A DNA stretch of 64,000 bases from Aureispira sp. CCB-QB1 (GCF_000724545.1 NZ_JHBV01000025.1:37021-101020); one strand, 5' to 3'. Counted from the first letter of the stretch, positions 9,025 to 18,355 are shown. Notes: generated by a model not told the origin, from the sequence alone. Translations and numbers: made by a program.

Positions 9025-12000
9025 ATGCAAAATAGTAACTATCAATCCCTAATTGAGAAAATCGACCAATTTACTCGCAAATATTATATGAACAACCTTA
9101 TTAGAGGGAGTTTGTATAGCATTGGTGTTTTATTAGTAGCATTTATTAGCTTTTCATTGCTAGAGTATTATTACTTTACAGCTACAACCTCTTCAATGCA
9201 GCTTCGTAAAGTACTATTTTACTCTTTCTTAGGAATCAGTATTATAACGTTGGGAGCGTTGGTGTTTCGACCATTGTTGCAATATTTTAAATTAGGAGCT
9301 GTTATTTCTCACGAACAAGCTGCTAAAATTATTGGTCGTCACTTTGGAAATGTAAAAGATAAGTTACTGAATGTATTACAACTAAAAGAACAAATGAATT
9401 ATGCGGACTCTGCATTGGTGGAGGCTAGTATTAATCAGAAAATTCAGACGTTAAAGCCTGTCCCTTTCACAGCTGCCATTGACTTGAAAGAAAACAAACG
9501 TTATTTGCGCTATGCGTTGCCTCCGTTATTGTTGTTGTTGTTATTATTGTTTTCATCTAATATTTTGGAAGAAAGTGCTGGTCGTATTATTAATAACAAT
9601 AAAGAGTTTGAAAAAGCAGCCCTATTTAGTTTTATTGTTGAAGATAAAGAGCGAAAAGTGGTGCAATACAACAATTATGACTTAGAGGTGCATGTCGATG
9701 GAGAAGCACTCCCCAATGAGGTGTTTATTGAGGTTGATAATTATAAATATAAATTAGAGAAAAAAAGCCCCAATACATTTAAATATACATTTGTAGAATT
9801 ACGCAAAGACACTAAATTTAATTTAACTGCCAATGGAGTGATTTCTAAAAGTTATGATATTGATGTCTTAGAAAAACCCCAAGTAGCGGATTTTGATATT
9901 AATTTAAATTATCCTTCTTATACTGGGCGCAAAAATGAATCAATTACGGGGATTGGAGACTTGGTAGTACCTGTGGGGACAAATATTGATTGGTTGTTTA
10001 AATCTATTAATACCAATACTCTGAATGTTCAATTTCCAGGAGAAAAGGAAAAAACAGAAACTACTCAAGTGGGCGAAGCTGCTTTTTCTATTAAAAAGCG
10101 TGTGTTAAAAGAGGGAACCTATAAAATATTTATTGGCAATAAAGAATTGCCAACAGGTGATTCTATTTCTTATTCTCTGACGTTAATTCCTGATATGTAC
10201 CCATCAATAGACGTACAATCTAATCGAGATAGCTTGAACGATAAGATTGTTTACTTTGTAGGGGAGGCGTCAGATGATTATGGTTTGAGAGCATTAAATT
10301 TTAATTACAAAATTGAGCGCCAAGATCAGGTTGTTAAGGAAGATAAAATGTCAATGGCAATCACAAAAGGCAAGCAAACAACGTACGATCATATCCTTAA
10401 TGTAAAAGATTTAAACCTAAGACCTGGAGATAAATTGAGCTACTATTTTCAAGCATTTGATAACGATGGTGTCAGTGGTAGCAAATCGGTAAAAACTCCT
10501 GTGATGTACTATGAAATGCCTACCGTAGAGGAATTGAAAGAAAACGAGACGACGAACAATGCTGAGATTAAGAATGAATTGGAGGATGCCATTAAGAAAA
10601 TGAAGAAATTAGGCGATGATGTTAAGCGAGTGCAAAATAGAATTCTGCAAAAGAAAGATATGAATTGGCAAGATCGTCGAGAATTGGAGAAACTTATCAA
10701 GGAGAGAGAGGCGATTGAAGAGGAAATTCAAGAAGCAAAAGACAACTTTGATGAAAATATTCAAAAACAGGAGGAGTATCAGAAAGTAAGCAAAGAAATT
10801 GCAGAAAAACAGGAGATGCTTCAAAAGTTGTTTGATGAGGTAATGAATGATGAAATGAAGGAGTTGTTCCAGGAAATGGAAGAAATGTTGAATGAAATGG
10901 ATCAAGAAAAACTCAAAGAGCAACTGGATGAAATTAAAATGAGTGAGGAAGAAATGGAAAAGGAGTTGGACCGTATGTTGGAGTTGTTTAAGAAAATGGA
11001 GGTCGAAAAGGCAATGGAAGATGCGGTTAATGAATTGGACTCTTTAGCTAAAGAACAAGAGGAGTTGAGCAAACAAGCAGAAGAGAATGCTTCTGAAAAC
11101 GAAAAAATAGAAGAAAATCAAGAAGATAAGAAAGATGGTGGAGATAAAAAGGATGGTGACGGAGACAAAAAGCAAGAGGATAAGAAAGATGGTGCAGATA
11201 AAAAGAAAATGAGCCAAGAGGAGTTGGAGAAGAAGCAGGAAGAAATCAATAAGAAGTTTGATCAAATAATGGAGAAGGTAAAAGAGGCGAAGGAGAAAAA
11301 CGAAGAATTAGAAAGTCCTATGGACATGGATAGCGAGGAAATGGATCAGCAAGAGCAAGATGTTCAGGAAAATCTTCAGAATAGTAGCCAACAACTTCAA
11401 AAGAAGAACAATAAAAAAGCGTCAAAATCTCAAAAAAATGCTGCTCAGAAGATGAAGGAAATGTCTAAGGAGATGAAAGAAATGATGCAAATGAATCAGA
11501 TGCAGCAGATGCAACAAGATGTTAAAAGTATGCGCCAGTTGTTGGAGAATTTGGTAGACATGTCTTTTGAACAGGAAGATTTGATTGATGACGTTAATAT
11601 TACAATAGCTAATACGCCAACCTATGTAAAATTAGTGCAAAAGCAGGATAAGTTGAAAGATGACTTCCGTCATATTGAAGATAGCTTGCAGGCTTTGAGT
11701 AAACGTGTTTACCAAATTGAGGCGTTTGTTACTGAAAAAGTGACAGAAGTAAAGAAAACGCTCAAAAAGAGTGTTGAAACATTGGAAGAACGCCAAAAAC
11801 GTACGGCTGTTGTACAACAACAGTATACAATGACTGGGGTCAATGATTTGGCTTTGATGCTAAATGAAGCAATGGACCAAATGCAACAACAAATGGCGCA
11901 GCAGATGCCTGGAACACAAGTTTGTGAAAAACCTGGGCAGGGAAAACCTGGTGGACAGGGGCAAGGTATGGGCAAAGATGGCAAAAAGCCAGGAATGGGG

Positions 12001-12501
12001 GGCTTGAGACAAATGCAAGAGCAGCTGAATAAGCAAATGGAAAAAATGAAGGAGATGATGAAGCAGGGAAAAATGCCTGGTGGAAAACAATTTGCGCAAA
12101 TGGCTGCCAAACAAGCTGCCATCCGAAAAGCGTTGCAGGATGCGAAAAAGAAAGGTCAGAAAAAAGGGAAAGGTGGTGGAAAAGAATTGCAAGAAATGAT
12201 AGATGCTATGGATAAGGTAGAAACGGATTTGGTCAACAAACGTTTGCCTAACGATATGCAAAAACGTCAAAAAGATATTTTAACCCGTTTGCTACAAGCA
12301 GAAAATGCAGAACGTGAACGTGAATTGGATGAAAAAAGAAAAGCAGAACGCCCAGATAAATATGTTCCTAAAATGCCACCAGCATTGGAGGAGTATCTAA
12401 AAAAGCGTCAAGGTCAAGTAGAAATGTTTAAAACTGTTTCACCTTCTTTGAAACCTTATTACAAAAATCTCGTAGAAAAGTATTTTAGAGCATTAAATTA
12501 A
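9025..12501 (+). CDS. DUF4175-family membrane protein with long coiled coil
   Basis: The 1158-residue protein starts at the ATG at 9025, preceded by AGGAGG; the frame also has an in-frame GTG at 8986. The N terminus has two TM helices (about residues 30-55 and 68-90), a cytoplasmic-looking stretch and a third TM (about 160-180, LLLLLLLLF). An Ig-like or beta-rich extracytoplasmic region (about 205-500) follows, including the SDDYGLRAL-type motif typical of DUF4175. From about 520 to the end it is an extreme Lys/Glu/Gln/Met-rich helical region with predicted coiled coils and Gly/Lys-rich breaks. The function of DUF4175 is unknown. The order with the RsbW-like ATPase and ybeY is a recurring Bacteroidota arrangement. 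Confidence 0.85.
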   Translation: MQNSNYQSLIEKIDQFTRKYYMNNLIRGSLYSIGVLLVAFISFSLLEYYYFTATTSSMQLRKVLFYSFLGISIITLGALVFRPLLQYFKLGAVISHEQAAKIIGRHFGNVKDKLLNVLQLKEQMNYADSALVEASINQKIQTLKPVPFTAAIDLKENKRYLRYALPPLLLLLLLLFSSNILEESAGRIINNNKEFEKAALFSFIVEDKERKVVQYNNYDLEVHVDGEALPNEVFIEVDNYKYKLEKKSPNTFKYTFVELRKDTKFNLTANGVISKSYDIDVLEKPQVADFDINLNYPSYTGRKNESITGIGDLVVPVGTNIDWLFKSINTNTLNVQFPGEKEKTETTQVGEAAFSIKKRVLKEGTYKIFIGNKELPTGDSISYSLTLIPDMYPSIDVQSNRDSLNDKIVYFVGEASDDYGLRALNFNYKIERQDQVVKEDKMSMAITKGKQTTYDHILNVKDLNLRPGDKLSYYFQAFDNDGVSGSKSVKTPVMYYEMPTVEELKENETTNNAEIKNELEDAIKKMKKLGDDVKRVQNRILQKKDMNWQDRRELEKLIKEREAIEEEIQEAKDNFDENIQKQEEYQKVSKEIAEKQEMLQKLFDEVMNDEMKELFQEMEEMLNEMDQEKLKEQLDEIKMSEEEMEKELDRMLELFKKMEVEKAMEDAVNELDSLAKEQEELSKQAEENASENEKIEENQEDKKDGGDKKDGDGDKKQEDKKDGADKKKMSQEELEKKQEEINKKFDQIMEKVKEAKEKNEELESPMDMDSEEMDQQEQDVQENLQNSSQQLQKKNNKKASKSQKNAAQKMKEMSKEMKEMMQMNQMQQMQQDVKSMRQLLENLVDMSFEQEDLIDDVNITIANTPTYVKLVQKQDKLKDDFRHIEDSLQALSKRVYQIEAFVTEKVTEVKKTLKKSVETLEERQKRTAVVQQQYTMTGVNDLALMLNEAMDQMQQQMAQQMPGTQVCEKPGQGKPGGQGQGMGKDGKKPGMGGLRQMQEQLNKQMEKMKEMMKQGKMPGGKQFAQMAAKQAAIRKALQDAKKKGQKKGKGGGKELQEMIDAMDKVETDLVNKRLPNDMQKRQKDILTRLLQAENAERERELDEKRKAERPDKYVPKMPPALEEYLKKRQGQVEMFKTVSPSLKPYYKNLVEKYFRALN

Positions 12502-12657
12502 AATCAATTACTGTGTAATGGATTTAATATTGAAGAATTAGGGAGCTTTAATATTATTGGATTTAACTAAAATTTGCCGCCATTTGGAGACAAATAAACA
12601 ATTTTCCAACCATGCACAATTGTTGATGATTAAAAAACTAAAAACCAACATTTTCTA

Positions 12658-13065
12658 ATGACTGAACTTGCACTTAACTTAACCCTTGATTCTCATCCTA
12701 AAAATATCGCAGAGGTAGAACCTTATGTGACTCAAGTAGTTCAAAAATATGAGATCAATCAAGAGTTATATGGTAATATGCTAATCACTCTAACAGAAGC
12801 CGTGAGCAATGCTATTATACATGGAAACAGTGCCAAAGCAGCAAAAAAAGTTTTTGTTTCTACCAACTGTTCCAATCAAAAAATTTGCTTTACGGTTCAA
12901 GATGAGGGGTCTGGATTTAATCCCGATACTTTGCCTGATCCAACTGCCCCCGAAAATATACTTACTCCTGGAGGACGTGGTGTGTTTTTGATGAGACAAC
13001 TTTCAGATGCCGTTACTTTTAGTGACGATGGGCGTTTAGTAACCTTAGAATTTTCTTTGCAGTAG
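12658..13065 (+). CDS. RsbW-like anti-sigma/serine kinase ATPase
   Basis: The 135-residue single-domain GHKL ATPase belongs to the HATPase_c_2/RsbW group, which binds sigma factors or phosphorylates anti-sigma antagonists. The N-box is intact (LTEAVSNAIIHGN, residues about 44-56), as are G1 (DEGSGFNP, about 82-89) and the glycine-rich lid motif (GGRGVFLMR, about 105-113). It lies 156 bases after the DUF4175 gene and 117 before ybeY, with a strong terminator directly behind it, so it probably ends a transcript. No partner STAS or PP2C gene is nearby. The sigma factor it would control cannot be told from here. Confidence 0.85.
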   Translation: MTELALNLTLDSHPKNIAEVEPYVTQVVQKYEINQELYGNMLITLTEAVSNAIIHGNSAKAAKKVFVSTNCSNQKICFTVQDEGSGFNPDTLPDPTAPENILTPGGRGVFLMRQLSDAVTFSDDGRLVTLEFSLQ

Positions 13066-13101
13066 AAATATAGGTGCATCAAACTTAGGTGTTTGACACT
13101 G

Positions 13102-13140
13102 AATCCCGACTAAGTTAAAAAACTTAGTCGGGATTGTTTT
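13102..13140 (+). terminator. Strong intrinsic terminator after the RsbW-like gene
   Basis: A perfect 15-bp stem (AATCCCGACTAAGTT, 13102-13116; AACTTAGTCGGGATT, 13121-13135) with an AAAA loop is followed by GTTTT. It separates the ATPase gene from ybeY. Confidence 0.85.
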
Positions 13141-13182
13141 GGTTTGGGCAGCCTCTAAAATTTTAGATTATAAAAAATAGAT

Positions 13183-13614
13183 ATGGAACTTACCTTTCAT
13201 TCCGAAGGAATTGATTTTGAGTTGGAGGACTCTACTATAATTCAAACATGGCTAAAACAGGTCATTAAAAATGAAAATTGGATCTTGGCAAATGTTGCTT
13301 ATATCTTTTGTAGCGATGCTTATTTGTATAAAATGAATGTAGAACACCTACAACATGATACCTATACAGATGTCATTACTTTTCAATATAATGAGGACTT
13401 TGTAGAAGGGGATGTTTTTATTAGTGTTGAAAGAACGACAGAAAATGCTGGAATCTTTGGCGTTACTCCTAACCGTGAATTACATCGTGTGATGGTACAT
13501 GGATTGTTGCATTTGATGGGGTACAAAGACAAAGAACCCAAGGACAAAGCATTGATGACAGAGAAAGAAAATCAATATTTGGAGCTATTGGATACTATTT
13601 TGGTGTCGAATTAG
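13183..13614 (+). CDS. ybeY: rRNA maturation endoribonuclease YbeY
   Basis: The 143-residue metal-dependent RNase acts in 16S rRNA 3'-end maturation and ribosome quality control. The catalytic region reads HRVMVHGLLHLMGYKDKEPKD (split here by its parts: HGLLH gives the first two metal-binding His; the third position, 6 residues later, is Asp instead of the His found in E. coli YbeY). The upstream YTDVITFQY segment matches the family pattern TDVLSFP. The Asp replacement appears common in Bacteroidota relatives as far as I know the family. Length is normal. It follows a strong terminator, so it should have its own promoter in the 47-bp gap. Confidence 0.93.
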   Translation: MELTFHSEGIDFELEDSTIIQTWLKQVIKNENWILANVAYIFCSDAYLYKMNVEHLQHDTYTDVITFQYNEDFVEGDVFISVERTTENAGIFGVTPNRELHRVMVHGLLHLMGYKDKEPKDKALMTEKENQYLELLDTILVSN

Positions 13615-13660
13615 TTGTTCTTAATAATACCTTATTGGATTGGGTTTAATGATAAAAAAA

Positions 13661-13691
13661 ACAGTGAAGTTTTTGACCTCACTGTTTTTTT
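13661..13691. terminator. Bidirectional terminator between ybeY and the HtrA gene
   Basis: The stem ACAGTGA (13661-13667) / TCACTGT (13679-13685) is flanked by an A8 run on the left and a T7 run on the right, so it can terminate ybeY on the plus strand and the convergent protease gene on the minus strand. Confidence 0.85.
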
Positions 13692-13789
13692 ATGATTGAC
13701 AACTTGTTGATAGCAATAGAGCAGAATGAACTTTTTAAGATAAACCTCTTATGCTAACATAGACTAATAGGTAGTTATTAATGAATGAG

Positions 13790-15319
13790 TTATATTCCAA
13801 AGGCATAATAATAAGCACCTGGAACCTCTTCATAAACTCCTTCTAGCATGACCCCACCACTTTTTTGAGCTAAAATTTTGGTAAATTCTTCAACAGAGTG
13901 AATCGTTTTTCCATCAATATGTGTGACAATAAAGCCATCTTTCATTTGAGTTTGTTTACTTAGTTTGCCAGCATGAATTTTTCGAATTTTCACCCCTCCA
14001 TCAATACCTAATTTTTCGGCTAAGTCAGCACTAATATTTTCTACTTCAGCACCAATAGTTTTTATGGTTGTTCTACTTGATTTATCCAAGAGCTTTGTAT
14101 TTCCGTCCCTATTGTTCAAAATCACATCAATAGTTTGGGTATTGCCATTTCGATCAATCGAAAGCTGGATAGATTCTCCAGGGCGATGTCGAGCGACAAT
14201 TTCTTGCAAATCAGAACTTGTCTTAACTTGAATCCCATTTACGGCTGTAATAACATCTCCAATTTGTACATTTGCTTTAGCGGCAGCACTGTTTTTTAAA
14301 AGGCTATCGACATAGACTCCTTGTGTTAAATTCAACTCTTTTTCTTTGGCAAAGTTCCCATCGATGGTACGAATCATAATTCCTAAGACTCCTCTCTGAA
14401 CAACTCCATATTCAATAAGGTCTTGCACGACCTTAGATACAATGTTGGCAGGAATGGCAAACCCATATCCAGCAAAAGAACCTGTAGGACTAGCAATAGC
14501 TGTGTTAATGCCAACCAAACCTCCTTCAAGATTAACAAGGGCACCACCACTATTTCCTGGATTAATAGCTGCATCTGTTTGAATAAAATTTTCAACAGCG
14601 TATTTATCTTTTAAGATATTAATACTTCTTCCTTTTGCGCTAACGATGCCTGCTGTAACTGTTGAATTTAAACCCATCGGGTTGCCAACAGCAAGTACCC
14701 ATTGTCCTGTTTTGACTTGGTCTGAGTTGACAAAGGGAACACTAGGCAAGTCTTTTTCCTTTATCTGTAAGAGTGCTAAGTCAGTAGAAGGATCTGTTCC
14801 AATGATTGTTGCTTTATAGGTTCTGTTATCATGCAAGGTGACTTCTACATCATCAGCATTTGCAATCACATGATTGTTGGTGACAATATAGCCTTCTTGA
14901 TTAATGATCACCCCAGAACCTGTACCAACTCTAGTTGGAGCTTGATTTGATCTAGGGTGAGTAGGAGGGTTTCTAAATCTAGGGTTAGGACCAAAAAATT
15001 GCTCTAGATTATTGCCAAAAAGATCTTGAAGTGGTGCGGGGATCTCTTGAAACGATGAATTTCGACTGGGATAAATCTGCGTTGATTTAATATGCACCAC
15101 AGCATCCAATACTTTTTCAGCAGTAGCATTAAAATCTAAAGGTATGACATTGCCTGCATCGTCCATTGAGTAAACGGCATTTTTGCTAGCGGTATGATTG
15201 ATGTGTTCTATTTTGACCGTTTTGTTAGAATGGTTAGCATTGAGATATGAAAAAATACTAACTGTAGATAGGCTGATTACCAAAGCAATCAAACCTGAAA
15301 AAATAAGATTTTTTTTCAT
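13790..15319 (-). CDS. degP: Periplasmic Do/HtrA-family serine protease
   Basis: The 509-residue protein begins with a signal peptide or single anchor (MKKNLIFSGLIALVISLSTVSIFSYL). The trypsin-like domain has the catalytic triad His (TNNHVI, about 150), Asp (DLALLQI, about 181) and Ser (NPGNSGGAL, about 258). Two PDZ domains follow: the first (about 300-385, GVLGIMIR and VNGIQVKTSSDL) and a more divergent second (about 410-500). It degrades or chaperones misfolded envelope proteins. It lies 224 bp downstream of hsp20 on the same strand, with a terminator between, which makes a small protein-quality locus. DegP versus DegQ/DegS cannot be settled from sequence alone; the symbol is used broadly. 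Confidence 0.9.
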   Translation of the reverse strand: MKKNLIFSGLIALVISLSTVSIFSYLNANHSNKTVKIEHINHTASKNAVYSMDDAGNVIPLDFNATAEKVLDAVVHIKSTQIYPSRNSSFQEIPAPLQDLFGNNLEQFFGPNPRFRNPPTHPRSNQAPTRVGTGSGVIINQEGYIVTNNHVIANADDVEVTLHDNRTYKATIIGTDPSTDLALLQIKEKDLPSVPFVNSDQVKTGQWVLAVGNPMGLNSTVTAGIVSAKGRSINILKDKYAVENFIQTDAAINPGNSGGALVNLEGGLVGINTAIASPTGSFAGYGFAIPANIVSKVVQDLIEYGVVQRGVLGIMIRTIDGNFAKEKELNLTQGVYVDSLLKNSAAAKANVQIGDVITAVNGIQVKTSSDLQEIVARHRPGESIQLSIDRNGNTQTIDVILNNRDGNTKLLDKSSRTTIKTIGAEVENISADLAEKLGIDGGVKIRKIHAGKLSKQTQMKDGFIVTHIDGKTIHSVEEFTKILAQKSGGVMLEGVYEEVPGAYYYAFGI

Positions 15320-15495
15320 GATTGCAATTTTTTATTACTTGAATGTTATGTGAAAATAGTAGTATGTAAGCTATTTTAGTTTGTTGATTATGAGAGAGTA
15401 AACTAAAATTCTATCATTTAATAAATTAATAATAGCACCTATTTCTTACATAGAGAGTGGGCATTGCTATTCATTCATAATGTATTATGAGCATA

Positions 15496-15527
15496 AAAAT
15501 GCCAGACAGCATGGAGGCGCTGTCTGG
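15496..15527 (-). terminator. Terminator of hsp20
   Basis: The 9-bp stem CCAGACAGC (15502-15510) / GCTGTCTGG (15519-15527) with an 8-nt loop reads into CATTTTTATG on the minus strand, 17 bases after the hsp20 stop. Confidence 0.8.
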
Positions 15528-15543
15528 TTATATTGGTAATAAT

Positions 15544-15987
15544 CTAAGAAATTTCAATTTGACGGGCAGGTTTCTTTTTAGCTTCCTCTTTTTTAGGTAA
15601 GGTTAAGCTTAAAATTCCGTCTTGATAAGTTGCTTTTATATTGCTATCGTCAACTACTCTATTATTTAGATTAAACGAGCGTTGGAAGGATTGGTAACAA
15701 AACTCTTTACGAGTGAAGTTTTCCCCTTCTGTGGCTTCATTTTCGTGTTCGACTTCGCTTTTAATGGTCAAGGTGTTATTGTCCAATTCTATATGAAAAT
15801 CTTCTTTTTTCATACCAGGGGCAGCCACTTCTACACAATATTCATCTGTTGTTTCTTTAATGTTTACAGAAGGCAATGTGGTGCGGTTGTTGGCAAAATT
15901 TCGATTTGACCAATTAAATAATGAATTCCAATCGTCGTCAAAAAATTTAGAGACAGTTGGTAGCAAATTACTTTTTACTGGTAACAT
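15544..15987 (-). CDS. Hsp20/alpha-crystallin small heat-shock protein
   Basis: The 147-residue protein is an ATP-independent holdase chaperone. Its alpha-crystallin domain runs from about 38 to 138, with the markers VEVAAPGMKKEDFHIELDNN split between strands, RSFNLNNRVVDDSNIKATYQDGILSL split likewise, and the A-x-x-x-x-G-x-L signature (ATYQDGILSLTLPKKE). The C-terminal IEIS provides an IxI-like anchor (RQIEIS). The N-terminal arm contains the WNSLFNWSN aromatic segment. The gene is monocistronic, with a terminator behind it and a sigma-54-type promoter candidate about 36 bases ahead of its ATG. Confidence 0.93.
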   Translation of the reverse strand: MLPVKSNLLPTVSKFFDDDWNSLFNWSNRNFANNRTTLPSVNIKETTDEYCVEVAAPGMKKEDFHIELDNNTLTIKSEVEHENEATEGENFTRKEFCYQSFQRSFNLNNRVVDDSNIKATYQDGILSLTLPKKEEAKKKPARQIEIS

Positions 15988-16033
15988 AACTAAAAATTTA
16001 ATGTTTTAACTAATTGAATGTCACTTAGTATTT

Positions 16034-16050
16034 TTCAAGTGCTGTGCCAA
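16034..16050 (-). promoter_or_regulatory. Candidate sigma-54 promoter of hsp20
   Basis: On the minus strand the sequence reads TTGGCACAGCACTTGAA. Against the sigma-54 consensus TGGCAC-N5-TTGCW it matches the whole -24 element, and the GG is exactly 10 bases from the -12 G; only the -12 C is replaced by A. The predicted start is near 16023, giving a 5' UTR of about 36 nt before the hsp20 ATG at 15987. Confidence 0.6.
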
Positions 16051-16059
16051 TTGATTTTT

Positions 16060-16210
16060 GGTGTCATAATGGCATTTCTGTGTTCTGGTGAAATGACAAT
16101 ATGTCTTGTTTTTTAAAATTTTGTCATTCGATTTATCTTAAAGAGACTTGATCAACAAAAAGGACGTTATTCTTTTGTCAAAACTGAAAGACAATGCGAC
16201 AAAACGTAAT
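16060..16210. promoter_or_regulatory. Cluster of TTGTCA boxes upstream of hsp20 (candidate enhancer)
   Basis: Within about 150 bp upstream of the sigma-54 site there are several copies of TTGTCA or its complement: GTGTCAT near 16063, ATGACAATATGTC near 16093, TTTTGTCATTC near 16130, TTTTGTCA near 16172, and GACAA twice near 16191-16205, the last two forming TTTTGTC...GACAAAA. This density and distance fit the enhancer of an NtrC-family activator. Binding is inferred. Confidence 0.45.
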
Positions 16211-16350
16211 TTCTTTGGTATCTTAGCGCCTTCTTATAAGATGTTTAATTGTAGAATAGTTGGCTAGGTTGAGCGTACATTGACTTAGCAAATGCATTCA
16301 GAACCATTGTAAAATATCCAATACCAAATCGCTTGGCGACTCCGAACAAA

Positions 16351-18342
16351 ATGAAACTATCAGTTATTATTGTTAGTTACAAAGTACCTTATTTTTTAGA
16401 GCAGACTTTATTGTCTGTTCAAAAGGCTGCTCAACATGTCGAAACAGAAGTCATTGTTGTGGATAACAACTCTAGGGACAACTCTGTGAGTATGGTTCAA
16501 GAAAAATTTCCTTGGGTTCGGTTAATTGCCAATACACAAAATACAGGATTTGCTACGGCAAATAATCAAGGGATAGAAATAGCAAAAGGAGCGTATATTT
16601 TATTTTTAAACCCTGATACAGTTGTTCGAGAAGATACCTTTGAGCAAGTAATTGACTTTATGAGCGAAAACCCTCAGATTGGTGGGTTAGGGGTCAAAAT
16701 GATTGATGGAACGGGAGTTTTCTTGCCAGAATCCAAACGAGGTTTTCCGTCGCCAGAAGTAGCATTTTATAAAACCTTTGGGTTTTCCAAGTTATTTCCA
16801 AAGTCGAAGCGTTTTAATCGGTATCATTTGGGCTATTTAGACAAGGATGAAAATCATGAAATAGATGTATTGTCAGGTGCCTTTATGCTCGTTCCAAAGA
16901 AAGTATTGGATGAGGTTGGGTATTGGGATGAAGCGTTTTTTATGTATGGGGAAGATATTGATTTGTCGTATCGAATTATCAAAGGTGGGTATAAAAATTA
17001 TTATTACTCAGATACAACAATAATTCATTACAAAGGAGAAAGCACTAAAAAAGGAAGTTTGAATTACGTAAAAACTTTCTATGAGGCAATGATCATCTTT
17101 ACTCAAAAGCATTTTCAAGGCTCTAAAGCGGGGTTGTTTATCTTGATGCTTCAATTTGCAATTTATTTCAGGGCTTTCTTGACCTTGCTATCTAATTTTC
17201 TTAAACGAGGTTCTTTATTTGTCTTGGATGCTCTAGTAGCTTATGGTGGTTTGATTGTTATCAAGGATATTTGGGCGCACATTCGATTCCAAGATGCTAG
17301 TTATTATGATAGTAATCCAACATTGATTTATTTCAATTTCCCTTTTTATGTTCTAATGTGGATTGGTGGAATTTATTTGAGAGGGGGGTATGACAAACAT
17401 GCTAGGACAAAACATGTTTTGACAGGAGTATTGTTGGGTATGGTTGCTATCACCTCCATTTATGCTTTATTCCCTCAAGAGCTTCGTTCTTCTAGAATGT
17501 TAATCTTATTGGGAACTCTTTGGACGATTATAGCCGCTTATTTGAATCGAAGTTTGGTTTCTTTGTTGCAAAATAACACGATTTTTTGGAGTACTTCTCA
17601 ACAGCGAAATGTTGTAATTGTAGGGGACGAGCAGGAAAGCAAGCGTGTGTTAAATTTACTCTATCAAGCGCATGTAGATTTTAATTTTATAGGGACGGTT
17701 GGTACAACTGGAGAGGCTAATTTAGCAGCGTTATTAGGAGATGTCAACGACTTGGAGTCATTGACTCATTTTTATAAGGTCAATGAACTGATTTTCTGTG
17801 GAAAGAACATTAGTTTTGAACAAATTATCTATTGGATGACTCGATTAGGACCAGGTATGAATTACAAAATTGTGCCTCAAAATAGCACTTACATCATTGG
17901 TTCGAACTCAAAAAATAGCGCAGGAGACTTGTATGCAGTAGATATTAATTTTAATATTGCAAACTCTATTCAACAACGAAACAAACAGCTCTTAGATATC
18001 GTTTATAGTTTATTTTTCCTTGTTTTGTCTCCCATTCTTTTTCTTTTTATAAAGAATCGATTAGGCTTCTTTCGTAATATAATTTTGGTATTAACAAGAA
18101 AAAAAACATGGGTAGGGTATGTGCCGAATTCAAACAATTCAAAATTACCGCAATTGCTCCATGCTATTTTGACACCTATAGACACACTTAAAATAAAACC
18201 GACAGAGGAACAAACTCTTCATCGAATTAATTTGTTCTATGCAAAGGATTATACTAGTAGTGCCGATTTTAGTATAATAATACAGGCTTGGCGAGAATTA
18301 GGACGTCAAGAAATACCTGTTTACGCTCCTAAGAAAACTTAA
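16351..18342 (+). CDS. GT2 glycosyltransferase fused to a sugar-transferase-like membrane tail
   Basis: The 663-residue protein starts at the ATG at 16351; an in-frame TTG at 16333 is less likely. Residues 1-235 are a family-2 glycosyltransferase of the rhamnosyltransferase type (SVIIVSYKV, VIVVDNNSRDNSV, LNPDTVV, and FMYGEDIDLSYRI with the ED catalytic pair). Several TM helices follow (about 255-395), then a Rossmann-like segment (about 420-545, NVVIVGDEQESKRVL) and a TM-flanked tail resembling the non-catalytic CoA_binding_3 region and start of polyprenyl-phosphate sugar transferases (YAVDINFNI, LDIVYSLFFLVLSPILFL). The transferase catalytic part proper seems absent. It likely adds a sugar to a lipid-linked glycan at the inner membrane. 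It is followed after 13 bp by a methyltransferase-like gene, probably the same operon. Confidence 0.8.
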   Translation: MKLSVIIVSYKVPYFLEQTLLSVQKAAQHVETEVIVVDNNSRDNSVSMVQEKFPWVRLIANTQNTGFATANNQGIEIAKGAYILFLNPDTVVREDTFEQVIDFMSENPQIGGLGVKMIDGTGVFLPESKRGFPSPEVAFYKTFGFSKLFPKSKRFNRYHLGYLDKDENHEIDVLSGAFMLVPKKVLDEVGYWDEAFFMYGEDIDLSYRIIKGGYKNYYYSDTTIIHYKGESTKKGSLNYVKTFYEAMIIFTQKHFQGSKAGLFILMLQFAIYFRAFLTLLSNFLKRGSLFVLDALVAYGGLIVIKDIWAHIRFQDASYYDSNPTLIYFNFPFYVLMWIGGIYLRGGYDKHARTKHVLTGVLLGMVAITSIYALFPQELRSSRMLILLGTLWTIIAAYLNRSLVSLLQNNTIFWSTSQQRNVVIVGDEQESKRVLNLLYQAHVDFNFIGTVGTTGEANLAALLGDVNDLESLTHFYKVNELIFCGKNISFEQIIYWMTRLGPGMNYKIVPQNSTYIIGSNSKNSAGDLYAVDINFNIANSIQQRNKQLLDIVYSLFFLVLSPILFLFIKNRLGFFRNIILVLTRKKTWVGYVPNSNNSKLPQLLHAILTPIDTLKIKPTEEQTLHRINLFYAKDYTSSADFSIIIQAWRELGRQEIPVYAPKKT

Positions 18343-18355
18343 GGAAATTGAATGT

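Noticed and set aside
11709..12270. Antisense frames of 136-137 codons opposite the DUF4175 coiled coil
   Set aside because: They are Phe/Leu/Cys-rich shadows of the Lys/Glu/Gln-rich coding strand, with no homology pattern or start context.
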